Below, one piece after another: positions 1-9,532 of a stretch of DNA of 64,000 nucleotides. Numbering within the stretch: the stretch's first letter is position 1; every line of letters begins with the position of its first letter. A model generated the notes under the pieces. It ran no database searches. It saw only the letters and a list, made by a program, of their open reading frames with translations, and was not told where the DNA came from. Position numbers and translations under genes: made by a program. Source of the stretch: Desulfobacteraceae bacterium (lineage in GTDB: Bacteria; Desulfobacterota; Desulfobacteria; Desulfobacterales; Desulfosalsimonadaceae); contig JAABTJ010000001.1 in assembly GCA_011389935.1 (NCBI GenBank), positions 62,001-126,000 of the forward strand, written 5' to 3'.

Positions 1-65
1 TTTCAAAAAAATTCCTGTTTCCGCGCTAAATATTTGAAAATCAGCATTATTGCAAATTTATTTCC

Positions 66-93
66 TTGCTTTTCCCGAAAAAGCGGTTATAGT
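66..93 (+). promoter_or_regulatory. Sigma-70-type promoter of the first cold-shock gene
   Basis: A -35 box TTGCTT (66-71) and a -10 box TATAGT (88-93) are separated by 16 bases. The same geometry (TTGCAA, 16 bases, TATTAT) precedes the second cold-shock gene at 20968-20995, and in both cases five bases separate the -10 box from a conserved TAATC. Conservation between the two copies supports the assignment. Transcription would start near 100. Confidence 0.7.
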
Positions 94-98
94 AGTTG

Positions 99-220
99 TA
101 ATCAGTAAAGACCCGGGCCTGATCCACGGGTCGGTTTCATGGAAGGAAGAATCCGTTTTTTTTGGAATGGTTGCCTCCAGTGTGAGACCTTGAGAAATTT
201 AAGAAAGGAGGAACGGCACC
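99..220 (+). promoter_or_regulatory. Conserved structured 5' leader of cold-shock gene
   Basis: This 122 nt leader is strongly similar to the 123 nt leader of the second cold-shock gene (20840-20962, minus). Shared blocks include TAATCnGTAAAG, CCCGGG, GGTTTCA (133-139), CCGTTTTT, CCTCC (174-178), TGAGACC (183-189) and AAAGGAGG (204-211). GGTTTCA can pair with TGAGACC. CCTCC can pair with GGAGG (207-211), the ribosome binding site nine bases before the start codon. Such pairing would allow temperature- or protein-dependent control of translation, as known for enterobacterial cspA leaders. Equivalence to that RNA family is not claimed. Confidence 0.65.
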
Positions 221-421
221 ATGAAAAACGGAACAGTAAAATGGTTTAACGACAGCAAGGGTTTTGGTTTTATTGAGCAGGAAGACGGCCCGGACGTATT
301 TGTTCATTTTTCCGCAATCAATTCCAATGGTTTTAAATCATTGAGCGAAGGCGACAAAGTGAATTTTGAAGTCGAGCAGGGACAAAAAGGCCCCTCGGCA
401 GTCAATGTAACAGTGGCATAA
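221..421 (+). CDS. Cold-shock protein, CspA family
   Basis: A 66-residue single cold-shock domain (OB fold) that binds single-stranded RNA and DNA and acts as an RNA chaperone or antiterminator. Both nucleic-acid binding motifs are present: RNP1 as KGFGFIEQ near residues 13-20 and RNP2 as VFVHFSAI near 26-33. Length is typical of the family. A strong GGAGG lies nine bases before the ATG, and a rho-independent terminator follows at once, so the gene is monocistronic. It differs from the paralogue at 20639-20839 at only six or so positions, all in the C-terminal half. The first lysine-rich strand (KNGTVKWF) is intact. Confidence 0.97.
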   Translation: MKNGTVKWFNDSKGFGFIEQEDGPDVFVHFSAINSNGFKSLSEGDKVNFEVEQGQKGPSAVNVTVA

Positions 422-438
422 AATCCGTAACCGGTAAA

Positions 439-475
439 AAGGGTGCTTTCCCCAAAGGGGAGGCGCCCTTTTTTT
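439..475 (+). terminator. Rho-independent terminator of cold-shock gene
   Basis: A stem of about 15 pairs (439-453 with 457-470, some G-U pairs) around an AAA loop is followed by seven T. It lies 18 bases after the stop codon and faces the convergent helicase gene. Confidence 0.9.
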
Positions 476-542
476 GTTGGGGCCCCACTATTAAAAGGCG
501 ATTTGCGGACGATTCCCATCGATGCCGCTGCCTTTCGCCGCG

Positions 543-3500
543 TTACGCTCCCGGCCATACAGACCATCCCGAAAACACGGGGAAGTAAAGCGCCCGACGG
601 ACGTGCCGACCGGGCTCCTTTTTTTCCATCAGGGCCGCATAGCGCGCTGTCTGCTGTTCATAGCGCATCCGCTCGTGCGCCATGAATTCATCGAGTCCGC
701 CCCCCCGGTGAATGCCGCTTTTGTAATCAACGATCCAGCGGATTCCCTTCTCATCAATAAATGTTCGGTCGATTATCACGTACACCATCCTGCCATCGAT
801 CAATCCGCTCAACGGGTATTCGCATTTTCCGTCACAGTGCGGGGAAAGAAGCCAGCGGCCGGTTTTATCGGCAAGGGTCGCCCGGAGGGCAGAAACCACC
901 AGGTCCGTTGCTTCGACACTTGCGTCCCTCCCCATGCCCATATCGACCAAATCCGCCTGGATTTTTCCCGACATCGCCGACACCCGGTGGATATCCCATC
1001 TGTCTATGCCGGTTTCACAAATGATGCGAAGCCACCGGTGGATCACCGTCCCGGTCATCCGCACGGTAATGCCGGCCCAGTCAAATTTTAACCCATCGGT
1101 ATCCGCCGCATCTGCGGGAATTGCCGGATTTCCGTCCTCCCTGGCGATATCCGCGGGGGGGAGGGGTGCCTTCCACCGGGAAGAAAGCCTGCGGATATAC
1201 GGAAAAACGTCCGTGGCGTCTTTTCCCGGCAAATCTCCGGAACCGTCCCCGACGCCGGCGCCCCCCGTTTCGACAGCATCCCCTTTTTCACCGCAGGCGG
1301 AAATAAAAACCTCTTCCACCGCGGGCCAGAGGCAATGCAGCAGGGAACGGCTGTCCGGAAGCGCCGCTTCGCCGGTGTTCACACGATTGACGCATCCGAC
1401 CAGCATGAGCCGCTTCCGGGCGCGAGTGGCAGCGACATAGAGCAGGCGCCTGGTTTCATGGACATTTTTTTCCGTGTGCAACGCTTTTATGTAACTGTAC
1501 GTTGGATCTTTTCCGGCACCGGTTTCAGCAATGGGCGCCAGGAGAAGGCCTGACCCGGACAGATCCTCATCCGGCATTTCCTGCCACAGCAGGAGTTTGT
1601 CCATATCCCCGCGCGGCGCTTTTTCCGTTCCCGGGAGGATCACCGTTTCAAATTCCAAACCCTTGGCCTTGTGGATGGTCATCACCTGGACCCGATCCCC
1701 GGCTTCCGGATCAGGGCGGGAAAACAAGCCCATTACCTCTTCTTCAAAAGCATGGTAATCGGTCATGGCGCCGCCATCGATTTTGCTTTCCAGCAAATCG
1801 AAATACACCGATGCATCGCAGATATCGGCCTCGTTCACACAAGCAGGCCCGCCGAGCGCGGTCCAGGTTTTTTCCACCAGCCACCGGAGTGGTTGTCGTC
1901 CGCGCATCTCCATCGCTCCGGTCAACACCGGAAGAATCCGTTCCAGGCGGATCCTGCCGTCTTCGGAGAGCCGGGAAAAGCGGTCCGGATCCCCTATGAG
2001 ATCGTATATCGTATGTTCATGGTCTTTTCCCGCGAGCACGAACAGGTCGTCAAGGCTGAGGCCGCACCAGGGCGCGCGCAGAAGGGCGAGCCATGCCACC
2101 CGGTCCGCCGGATGGGACAGGGCGCGGGAAATGGCCGTCAAATCGGAAATTACCGGCCTTTGCCCCAGGGCTTCGATTTCGACGGCCCGGTACCGGATAT
2201 TGGCCCGCCGGAGCCCGGGCAGGATTTTTTTCAAATGGGAGCGGCTGCGGACGAGAATTGCGATGGTTCCCTGCGGATCGCTGCGGCGCGCCGCCAGGAT
2301 GGAGTCGACCACGGTTTCTGCGGCACGGTCCTCCCCCCCGTCAATAACGGGGAAAACCCCTATGGCAGACGGGTCTTTCTCCGGGTGGACCGCCTCGGAA
2401 GGCGAATAGGCAACCGCACCGGTTACCGGATCGCTTTTTTCCGGAAATACGGCAGCAAACGCCTGGTTCACCCAGTCCACGATCCCCTTATCAGACCTGA
2501 AATTCGCGCAAAGCGTCAATCGCTCCAGGGGGAGGTGCGGCCCCAGGCCCGAATCCCATGCCTTTAAAAACAACCCCACATCGGCCTCCCGGAAGCGGTA
2601 AATGGACTGCATGGGATCCCCCACGGCAAAAAAAGTTTTTCCATCGGCGGGCATCCATCCGGCGGTCAGCTTCAAAAACAGTTCAAACTGGGTGATACTG
2701 GTATCCTGGAATTCATCCACCAGTATGTGATGAATGCCGTAATCCATCAACAGGGCAAGGTCCGAGGGCTCCTCTGCATCCCCTAAAGCGGATGACGCCC
2801 GCAGGGATACTTCCGTAAAATCGACGCCGCCGTATTTTTCAAAAACCAGGTGCAAATGCGCCACAGAAAGCTTGAGGATCCCGAACAGCGCTTCCACCAG
2901 GCGCCACTGCTCGTCGGTGTAATACGGTTCAGGCAGCAGCCGAACCGCGTGAAGGGCTTCGGCAAATTCCCGGCAGCCGGCAATTTCGGAAAGAAGCGCC
3001 TTGAATTCGGCTTTTTGCCGGGTAAAACAGGCTTTGTCCTGATTTTCCGGGTTGGAAGGATCCGGCCCCGTGGGAAATCCGATGCGTTTATCCGCGGTTT
3101 TCCGGAAACCGCCGCTTTTTGTCAACAGCAGATCGGCAATGCCCTGCCATGTTCCCAATTCATCCGGTATGCATTCCGGGATTTCCCTCATCTCCAGGCA
3201 GGCGCATATACCGGATGCCGGCGCCCCGGCAAAAAGATTTTTCGCGGCAAAACGGGCCGCCCCGGGCAGCCGGCGGACCACGGCGTCCGGCATGTGCAGG
3301 CGAGCGTTGCGCAGGGCACTTTCAATTACGCGGCACAGGGTATTTTCAAGTTTTTCCCGTTGAATCCGCATATCCGAAGCATCCACAACATGCCTCAACC
3401 ACTGATCCCTGCGCGACAGCATTTCGGCAATCAATTCCTCGACCCTGCCGACATGGTTATCCATATGCCGGATCAGGGCTTCAACGGCATCGGACCAATC

Positions 3501-3992
3501 GGCCGCCGATTCAAGCTCCATTACCGTGTTGGCAGCCGCTTCCCGGTAGAGGGGTGCGGCGCTCTCCATGATTTTCGGCTGGATGCCCAAACCCGTCAGC
3601 ACCGGCATCTGAAAATTCAAGGCCGCACAAAGCGAATCAATGGTTGAAATCTGCAGCCGGGACGGGTTCTGCGTGATATTCCAACTGTGGGCGGCGTCCT
3701 GGCGACGGACCTTGCGGGCGAGTTCCCATGTCAGGCTTTCATGAGCCTCTTCCGGCGGATCATCGGAGCAGGCGCGTTGCAATGCCCTAAGCACCCGCTC
3801 CTTCATCTCCGCGGCTGCTTTGCGTGTAAAGGTGATGGCGATGATTTCCTCCGGGGATCGAACCCGGGAAAGCAGCGAAAGATACCGCTGGATCAGCAGG
3901 CCGGTTTTTCCGGAACCCGCCGGCGCCTGTACGATAAAGGATCTTTCCGTATCCAGCGCCTCCCGGCGCGCATTTTCGTCCGGTATATTCAT
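543..3992 (-). CDS. AddA/RecB-like UvrD-family helicase-nuclease
   Basis: About 1149 residues. Superfamily 1A helicase motifs appear in order: Walker A APAGSGKT near residue 25, motif II VDEFQDTS, motif V TIHKAKGLEF and motif VI YVAATRARKRL. The C terminus is a PD-(D/E)XK nuclease with IIDRTF, IVDYKSG and YEQQTARYA, the RecB-type signature. The predicted role is ATP-driven unwinding and trimming of double-strand ends before recombination, together with the nuclease gene just upstream (4124-6886). The frame is open back to a GTG at 4122-4124 that overlaps the upstream TAG by one base. I place the start at the ATG at 3992 because related proteins begin just before the DENARREALD segment; ATG 4004 is another option. 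No start has a clear ribosome binding site. Confidence 0.9.
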   Translation of the reverse strand: MNIPDENARREALDTERSFIVQAPAGSGKTGLLIQRYLSLLSRVRSPEEIIAITFTRKAAAEMKERVLRALQRACSDDPPEEAHESLTWELARKVRRQDAAHSWNITQNPSRLQISTIDSLCAALNFQMPVLTGLGIQPKIMESAAPLYREAAANTVMELESAADWSDAVEALIRHMDNHVGRVEELIAEMLSRRDQWLRHVVDASDMRIQREKLENTLCRVIESALRNARLHMPDAVVRRLPGAARFAAKNLFAGAPASGICACLEMREIPECIPDELGTWQGIADLLLTKSGGFRKTADKRIGFPTGPDPSNPENQDKACFTRQKAEFKALLSEIAGCREFAEALHAVRLLPEPYYTDEQWRLVEALFGILKLSVAHLHLVFEKYGGVDFTEVSLRASSALGDAEEPSDLALLMDYGIHHILVDEFQDTSITQFELFLKLTAGWMPADGKTFFAVGDPMQSIYRFREADVGLFLKAWDSGLGPHLPLERLTLCANFRSDKGIVDWVNQAFAAVFPEKSDPVTGAVAYSPSEAVHPEKDPSAIGVFPVIDGGEDRAAETVVDSILAARRSDPQGTIAILVRSRSHLKKILPGLRRANIRYRAVEIEALGQRPVISDLTAISRALSHPADRVAWLALLRAPWCGLSLDDLFVLAGKDHEHTIYDLIGDPDRFSRLSEDGRIRLERILPVLTGAMEMRGRQPLRWLVEKTWTALGGPACVNEADICDASVYFDLLESKIDGGAMTDYHAFEEEVMGLFSRPDPEAGDRVQVMTIHKAKGLEFETVILPGTEKAPRGDMDKLLLWQEMPDEDLSGSGLLLAPIAETGAGKDPTYSYIKALHTEKNVHETRRLLYVAATRARKRLMLVGCVNRVNTGEAALPDSRSLLHCLWPAVEEVFISACGEKGDAVETGGAGVGDGSGDLPGKDATDVFPYIRRLSSRWKAPLPPADIAREDGNPAIPADAADTDGLKFDWAGITVRMTGTVIHRWLRIICETGIDRWDIHRVSAMSGKIQADLVDMGMGRDASVEATDLVVSALRATLADKTGRWLLSPHCDGKCEYPLSGLIDGRMVYVIIDRTFIDEKGIRWIVDYKSGIHRGGGLDEFMAHERMRYEQQTARYAALMEKKEPGRHVRRALYFPVFSGWSVWPGA

Positions 3993-4123
3993 GGATTGCC
4001 GATTCATGTATGCTAGGATTTCAACTCCCTGATGATTCCGGTGATATGCAACAGACAACAGCCCTTGCCGCACGAACCTCCCTGCGGTGAAAAAATACGC
4101 GATCTCGATCTCGCAGACATGCA

Positions 4124-6886
4124 CTACGCCGCTACCAGCCCCATGTCCAGCAGCTCATTGATTCGGCAGACCATTCCCAGGGGGCAATACCGGCAGCTTC
4201 TGTGAACCGACACCGGCGATACCGGCGCATGACCGCGTGCCAGCTCACCGGCAAGGGCTTCCAGACCGGTCCGCCAGTGATCCACGATATCTTCCATGCC
4301 GCCGAAGCGCTCGTTCAATCCACCGGTATCCGCAATGGCCTTTACGCCGTTGGCGATTGTTTCGTCATCGGCAATCCCGATGTATTTCATGTCCCCCTTC
4401 TTCACCCTGGCGAAAAAAACACCGGCGGGGATATCCTCCAGCGCCAGGCAGTAGAGCGGCAACTGCGGTTCGGCGATCCGTTCGGCAAACCAGTCCTTCG
4501 CTGTCGCATCACCGGTTTTATAGTCGATAAGGACATACCCGCCGTTTGCAAGGCGATCGATCCGGTCCGCGAAGGCACTCAACCGGATCGGGCCGACGTC
4601 CACGCTCAGCCGCCATTCCGTTGCAACCACGTCAAAAAACGAGCGGGCAGCATCCTGTTCAAGCCATTGCAAAACAAGCGCTTCAAGCCGCTGCGTTTCC
4701 ATGCCTGCAAAGCGGCCGGTAAAGGCCTGGGGACGCTCCCGGGCCATGGCGGCAACCGCATTTGCAGCCGATTCGGAGACCACGGCAGACAGCGCCTCCG
4801 GGTTTTTCGAGAGCAACTGCTTCTGGTTTTCCAGCGACTTCCAAACCAGCTCCAATACCCTATGGACCAGGATCCCCCGGTCTGCCGCATCGATTCCGGA
4901 TACCGGGAATTCAAGCGGTCTTGCAGCCAAACGGTATTGAACAAAGGCGCTGAAAGGGCACGCAGCCTGGGATTTCATCACACCGGTCCCGCCGGGGATT
5001 GCTTCCCCTTTTTTCAACGGGGGGGCTGCGATGTCCGTGAAGGGCTCCAGCTCGCCGGAAGCAGACAGAAAAAGCCGATAATCGCTGAATTGCACATCAC
5101 TTGCGTTTTCATCTCTTTCTCCGTCCGGGGACAGGATGGATGACATTTCCGGAAGATGCTCAACCAGAGCGCTCGGAAAAATCAGGCTGTCCCCGGAAAC
5201 GCCGGGGCAGCTCACCACCACCTCGTCGGCGGATGCGAGAAGCCGCCGGGTAACGTCACGGGCAAAATCGAGCTCACGCGCCGCGGTGGCACGGGGAAGG
5301 CCGAAGCGTCGCTGCTGGGATACCGGAATAAAGGGGTTGGGCTTTGGGGGGGGAGGCCACTCTTCCGAAGTGAGTCCGACAATCCAGGCTGCATCAAATT
5401 CTTCCCCCGCAGCCTCCAGGAGTCCCATGATCTGCAGCCCGGTATTTTCCGTTTCCGGCTGAAACAGCGTCTCGTCAAGAAGCCGCTTTAGGATTCTTTC
5501 CGCCTGGTAAAAGGTCAATGTGGGAGACACTTCCCCAATGGCTGCAAACCGGACCAGTGCATCCTGCCACGCCCCATGGGCCTGGTATTCGCCGCTGTCA
5601 AGCGTTTTGTCCCCCGGCCAGCCGAAAACCGATAGAAGGCGGGAAAAGGTCATGCACCATTCCGATGGCGCCAGTTTTTCCGGTATATCGAGACATATTT
5701 TTTCAAACGCCTCGAGGCTTTGGCACCACACCGGGCAGATATAACCGCCTTTGCCGGCAGGACCGGTTCTGTTTTTCATCCGCCGGAACACCTGCATCAC
5801 TGCCATCCGGGGCTGCTTGCTTTTCCGTAGAAGACGGTCGGCAATCGCCCGAAGGGACATTTCTTCTTCTGCGCCCTTTATGAAAGGCGAAAGCAGAAGC
5901 GCGCTTAGCGTTTCCATTTCCGGATGGTCTCTGACCATTTCGAGAATCAGAAGCGCGCTTTTCACCAAGGGATACGAGGACAGCGGCTTTCCCATGGAAA
6001 TATTGAAAGACGGCGCATCAAGGGGTTTCAGGGCAACCATGGCGGAAGGGTGAAGGGTTTCTTCAAATACCCGGCGCACCGTATCGCGGTTTTGCGAAAG
6101 ACCGTTGACGATAATCCCGATGCGATGCGACGGGTTGGCCGCCATCTTTTCGCGGGCCCATGCCGCCGCCGCCTTGATCTCCATAGCACTGTCTGCAAAA
6201 ACGGCCCGAACGGCTTTTCCTGCGCGGGAAGGAAACGCCTGGGTGCATGCTTGGACGCCGTTCAATACCAGTGCATCCATAATCGCTTTCAACGGGGGGG
6301 GGAAATCGTCAAACCCGGAAAAGATGACCGCCGGGGGGAGAGGCAGGCGATTGGCGACAATTGCTTCGCGGACCGCATCGGCCAGGCGGGCGCGTTCCAT
6401 CCAGCGACTGGACCGGCACCGATTTTCAAATTCTTTGGCCCACAGGGCAAACGCACCCGGGTCGACTTCGGACCACGACGGATCAAAACCAACCGGAATG
6501 CGCCATTCAACACATAGCCGCCAGGCCTGCTCCGCCGTGCGGGCGGCGGCAGAAGAACGGAAAAGCATCTTGCGGGCGTCGTCATTTTCGATTACCTGCT
6601 CCCAGAGAATCCGCTCCTGCAGGGGGCGCAAAAGAACCGGGATTTCCTTTCCGTCTTCATCCCACAAACCGCCATGAATCGAACTTTCATCCAGGCATCG
6701 CTCGAGCCATACGTTATACGAAAGGATATCGGGCGCTTCCCATGCTAAACGGCCCGTTTCCACCTGTTTACGGCCGTATTGGTCCCTGGCGTATTTTGCC
6801 AGCCGTTGATTCACGGTGACCAGGGTCGCGCCCTTATCCAGCATTTCGAGGACTTCCGGCGCTTGGAGGGATGTAATGGTTTGCAT
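4124..6886 (-). CDS. AddB-like PD-(D/E)XK nuclease, TIGR03623-type probable DNA repair protein
   Basis: About 920 residues. The N terminus resembles an inactivated helicase domain without Walker A, as in AddB and the 'probable DNA repair protein' family. The C terminus has a nuclease core (DRIDRL, LIDYKTG, QLPLYCLAL) and four cysteines that suit an AddB-type iron-sulfur cluster: one in ACPFSAF and three in CRYCPLGMVC. It should form a two-subunit end-processing enzyme with the gene downstream, which begins at its stop codon. The chosen ATG gives a family-like N terminus (QTITSL); an in-frame GTG at 6932-6934 would add 16 residues. The gene is divergent from the decarboxylase gene at 7111. Confidence 0.85.
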   Translation of the reverse strand: MQTITSLQAPEVLEMLDKGATLVTVNQRLAKYARDQYGRKQVETGRLAWEAPDILSYNVWLERCLDESSIHGGLWDEDGKEIPVLLRPLQERILWEQVIENDDARKMLFRSSAAARTAEQAWRLCVEWRIPVGFDPSWSEVDPGAFALWAKEFENRCRSSRWMERARLADAVREAIVANRLPLPPAVIFSGFDDFPPPLKAIMDALVLNGVQACTQAFPSRAGKAVRAVFADSAMEIKAAAAWAREKMAANPSHRIGIIVNGLSQNRDTVRRVFEETLHPSAMVALKPLDAPSFNISMGKPLSSYPLVKSALLILEMVRDHPEMETLSALLLSPFIKGAEEEMSLRAIADRLLRKSKQPRMAVMQVFRRMKNRTGPAGKGGYICPVWCQSLEAFEKICLDIPEKLAPSEWCMTFSRLLSVFGWPGDKTLDSGEYQAHGAWQDALVRFAAIGEVSPTLTFYQAERILKRLLDETLFQPETENTGLQIMGLLEAAGEEFDAAWIVGLTSEEWPPPPKPNPFIPVSQQRRFGLPRATAARELDFARDVTRRLLASADEVVVSCPGVSGDSLIFPSALVEHLPEMSSILSPDGERDENASDVQFSDYRLFLSASGELEPFTDIAAPPLKKGEAIPGGTGVMKSQAACPFSAFVQYRLAARPLEFPVSGIDAADRGILVHRVLELVWKSLENQKQLLSKNPEALSAVVSESAANAVAAMARERPQAFTGRFAGMETQRLEALVLQWLEQDAARSFFDVVATEWRLSVDVGPIRLSAFADRIDRLANGGYVLIDYKTGDATAKDWFAERIAEPQLPLYCLALEDIPAGVFFARVKKGDMKYIGIADDETIANGVKAIADTGGLNERFGGMEDIVDHWRTGLEALAGELARGHAPVSPVSVHRSCRYCPLGMVCRINELLDMGLVAA

Positions 6887-7110
6887 AAATAATCCGGTTG
6901 CTGGGGATTGGGTTGTTTCAGGACATTTTTTCACAAACCGAGCCTATCACACAACCCTTTCCGGCAAAACCCCAAAAACCGGTACCTGCCCGCATGAAAT
7001 ATCCGTTTCTTTTTTTTTATAAATATGGTAGGCGAAAAACCGAAAAGCATTGCAGGATCAAATCGGGTCTCGGGTCAACCGGCACTTTATATGGGAGATA
7101 TGGAGAATCA

Positions 7111-8769
7111 ATGGCAGATAACCGCACAGATAAAAGGCTGACGGCAAAAAAGGACCTGGTTGCCGACTGGAATCACCTGATGCGGGTCTTTCTCCGGCCG
7201 GAAGACGATGCAAGCAGGCAGACGCTGATCAAGTACATGGAGCAGATGCTCTTCGGCCTGCACGAATTTTTGAAAAAGCATGTGGGTATTACCGAGGCCA
7301 AAAGCCTCAAGGAACTTTCCGAACATTTCATGATCACGGAAATCAGCGAGGACCCTGAAAAAAAACTCGCCGATGTCATCACCTGCCTGATCAAGGAAAT
7401 CGCTCCGCATGCCGTTAACGTGGCATCCCCCTACTTCGTCGGGCACATGACCTCTGCAATTCCGTTTTTCATGGTTCACCTGAAAACCATCGTCGCCGCC
7501 CTGAATCAGAACGTGGTAAAGGTCGAAACCTCAAAAGTTGTGTCGGTCATCGAAAAACAGGTCATCGCCAAGATCCATTCCATGATATACAAGAGGGGGC
7601 GGCCGTTCTATGAAAAGCACGTCCAGGATACCGACACCACGCTGGGCGTTTTTACCGAAGGGGGGACCACCGCCAACCTGACGGCCCTGTGGGTGGCAAG
7701 AAACGCCCGCTTCGCGCCCAAGTCCGGATTTTCGGGTATTGAATCCGAGGGGGTGCCGTCGGCATTTGCCGCTTACAACGTGGACCGGTGCGTCATTCTG
7801 GCCTCCCGCCTCGCCCACTATTCCCTCCGCAAGGCCGCGGGCATACTGGGGCTTGGCTGCAACTCCGTCATTCCCATTGAAACCGACGCCGATTACCGCA
7901 TCGACATCGACGCCCTCAAAGAAACCATAAAACAGATTCACGCCGAAAACAGCCGGACATGTATTCTTGCAATCGTGGGGATTGCCGGCGCAACGGAAAC
8001 GGGAACCGTGGATCCGCTGGCCCAGATCGCGGAAATATGCAACACCCACAACATCCATTTCCATGTAGATGCCGCCTGGGGTGGTCCAACGCTTTTTTCC
8101 AAGGAATACAGGCATCTTCTGGACGGCATCCAGCATTCCGATTCCGTGACCATTGACGGGCACAAACAATTTTACATGCCCATGACGTGCGGCATGCTTT
8201 ACGTGAGGGACCCCAAAATACTGGATGTCATCGCGTATCACTCCAATTACGTCAATCGGCGGGGAAGCGTGGATTTGGGCATCCGTTCGCTTTCCGGATC
8301 CAGGGAGGCAAATTCACTCATTTTGGATTGTGCGCTGAAAATAATGGGGGCAAAGGGGTATGCCCTCCTGATTAACCACGGGATCGAAACCGCCCGCGCT
8401 TTTGCCGAAGAGATCGAAAAAAGAGAGGACTTCCAACTGGTGACGCCCCCCGTGTTGAACATACTGACCTATCGATTCTTCCCTGCCCGGACGCGGGAAA
8501 GGATTGCCCATGCCGATATGGACGAAAAAGAACGGATCAATTCGGCGTTAAATGTCATCAACCGGGACCTGCAGAGACTCCAGCGGGAGGCCGGAAACAG
8601 CTTCGTCTCCCGCACCACGCTGCGGCAGAACGCTTTCGCCCCCTGCGAAATCGTGGTGCTCCGAACCGTTATCATGAATCCCATGACCGACATCGGAATC
8701 CTGCGGGAAATCCTCGACGAGCAGGAACAAATCGTGAAAAACCACCTTTCAGAAAATCTGCCGGAATAA
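7111..8769 (+). CDS. panP: PLP-dependent decarboxylase, probable aspartate 1-decarboxylase PanP
   Basis: A 552-residue group II pyridoxal-phosphate decarboxylase. Visible signatures are FTEGGTTANLTALW near residue 180, HVDAAWGG (cofactor-contacting Asp) near 320 and TIDGHKQFYMP with the Schiff-base lysine near 352. These segments match the PanP family, which makes beta-alanine for pantothenate and CoA where the pyruvoyl enzyme PanD is absent. A different amino-acid substrate, such as glutamate, cannot be ruled out from sequence. The start is the ATG at 7111, with GGAG five bases upstream (7102-7105). The frame stays open to 6898, but those residues do not look like this family. Confidence 0.8.
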   Translation: MADNRTDKRLTAKKDLVADWNHLMRVFLRPEDDASRQTLIKYMEQMLFGLHEFLKKHVGITEAKSLKELSEHFMITEISEDPEKKLADVITCLIKEIAPHAVNVASPYFVGHMTSAIPFFMVHLKTIVAALNQNVVKVETSKVVSVIEKQVIAKIHSMIYKRGRPFYEKHVQDTDTTLGVFTEGGTTANLTALWVARNARFAPKSGFSGIESEGVPSAFAAYNVDRCVILASRLAHYSLRKAAGILGLGCNSVIPIETDADYRIDIDALKETIKQIHAENSRTCILAIVGIAGATETGTVDPLAQIAEICNTHNIHFHVDAAWGGPTLFSKEYRHLLDGIQHSDSVTIDGHKQFYMPMTCGMLYVRDPKILDVIAYHSNYVNRRGSVDLGIRSLSGSREANSLILDCALKIMGAKGYALLINHGIETARAFAEEIEKREDFQLVTPPVLNILTYRFFPARTRERIAHADMDEKERINSALNVINRDLQRLQREAGNSFVSRTTLRQNAFAPCEIVVLRTVIMNPMTDIGILREILDEQEQIVKNHLSENLPE

Positions 8770-8777
8770 GGAATCCC

Positions 8778-9362
8778 TTATACCGATTGCCTGCCCATTT
8801 CAAAGGCCTTCCGGTTGATCTCCAGAAACTCGCGCCGGGTGGTATCCGCAATGGCGGCTTTGACATTCTCCTCGGAAAGGGGAAGCAGTCCTGTTGCCGT
8901 CAACGTCCCCAGAAGGACCATGTTTACGGAAAGAACGTTTCCGGCCTCCGCGGCCAGACGGGTCGCATCGACTTCTATGAAACGCGCCGTTTTTTCCCCA
9001 ATACGCTTCCGGATAGTTTCAATATCCGGATAGATACCCCTGCCGATGGCCGCGGTAAACGGCGGCAGCGGCTTTGTGTTGGTAATGACCACGGTATTTG
9101 CATTGCATTTTTTCAGCGCCCGCAATGCTTCCAGGGGTTCGAAGCTGACGAGGATGTCGGCTTCCCCATCGGAAATAACGGTGCTCTCCGCCGGGCCGAA
9201 AACCAGCGCGGACTCCACAACGCCCCCCCGCTGCGCCATGCCGTGGATTTCGCTCATCCGCACGGCAATCCCTTCGCGACGGGCGGCTTCACCCAGAACC
9301 TTGGAGGCCAGCAGATTCCCCTGCCCCCCCACTGCAACAATAATCAGTCGTGTGACATTCAT
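8778..9362 (-). CDS. iorB: Indolepyruvate:ferredoxin oxidoreductase, beta subunit
   Basis: A 194-residue gamma-type domain of 2-oxoacid:ferredoxin oxidoreductases, with the typical start IIVAVGGQGNLLASKVLGEA and the MAQRGG motif. With IorA it oxidises aryl pyruvates from aromatic amino-acid transamination to aryl-acetyl-CoA and reduces ferredoxin in the cytoplasm. It lies 170 bases downstream of iorA on the same strand, with AGGA eight bases before the ATG. It ends nine bases from the convergent panP gene. Confidence 0.92.
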   Translation of the reverse strand: MNVTRLIIVAVGGQGNLLASKVLGEAARREGIAVRMSEIHGMAQRGGVVESALVFGPAESTVISDGEADILVSFEPLEALRALKKCNANTVVITNTKPLPPFTAAIGRGIYPDIETIRKRIGEKTARFIEVDATRLAAEAGNVLSVNMVLLGTLTATGLLPLSEENVKAAIADTTRREFLEINRKAFEMGRQSV

Positions 9363-9532
9363 AATTTTTTTCCTGTATAGCGGGCATAGCCTTTGAAAAT
9401 AGAAACCAGAAACCGGAGACGATCGTAAAGAAGTTTCGTCCTTCCGGGGAAATCCAGGGTCGGGGTCAATCCGGCCTCAGGGCTTCCTTCCGCCAAAACA
9501 TCGGGCGATGCGGGAAGCTTTTTTTGGACAAA

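Noticed and set aside
4005-4124. N-terminal extension of the AddA-like protein from GTG 4122-4124
   Set aside because: The extra 44 residues are rich in aromatic residues, unlike the family, and no good ribosome binding site supports it. It is kept only as an alternative.
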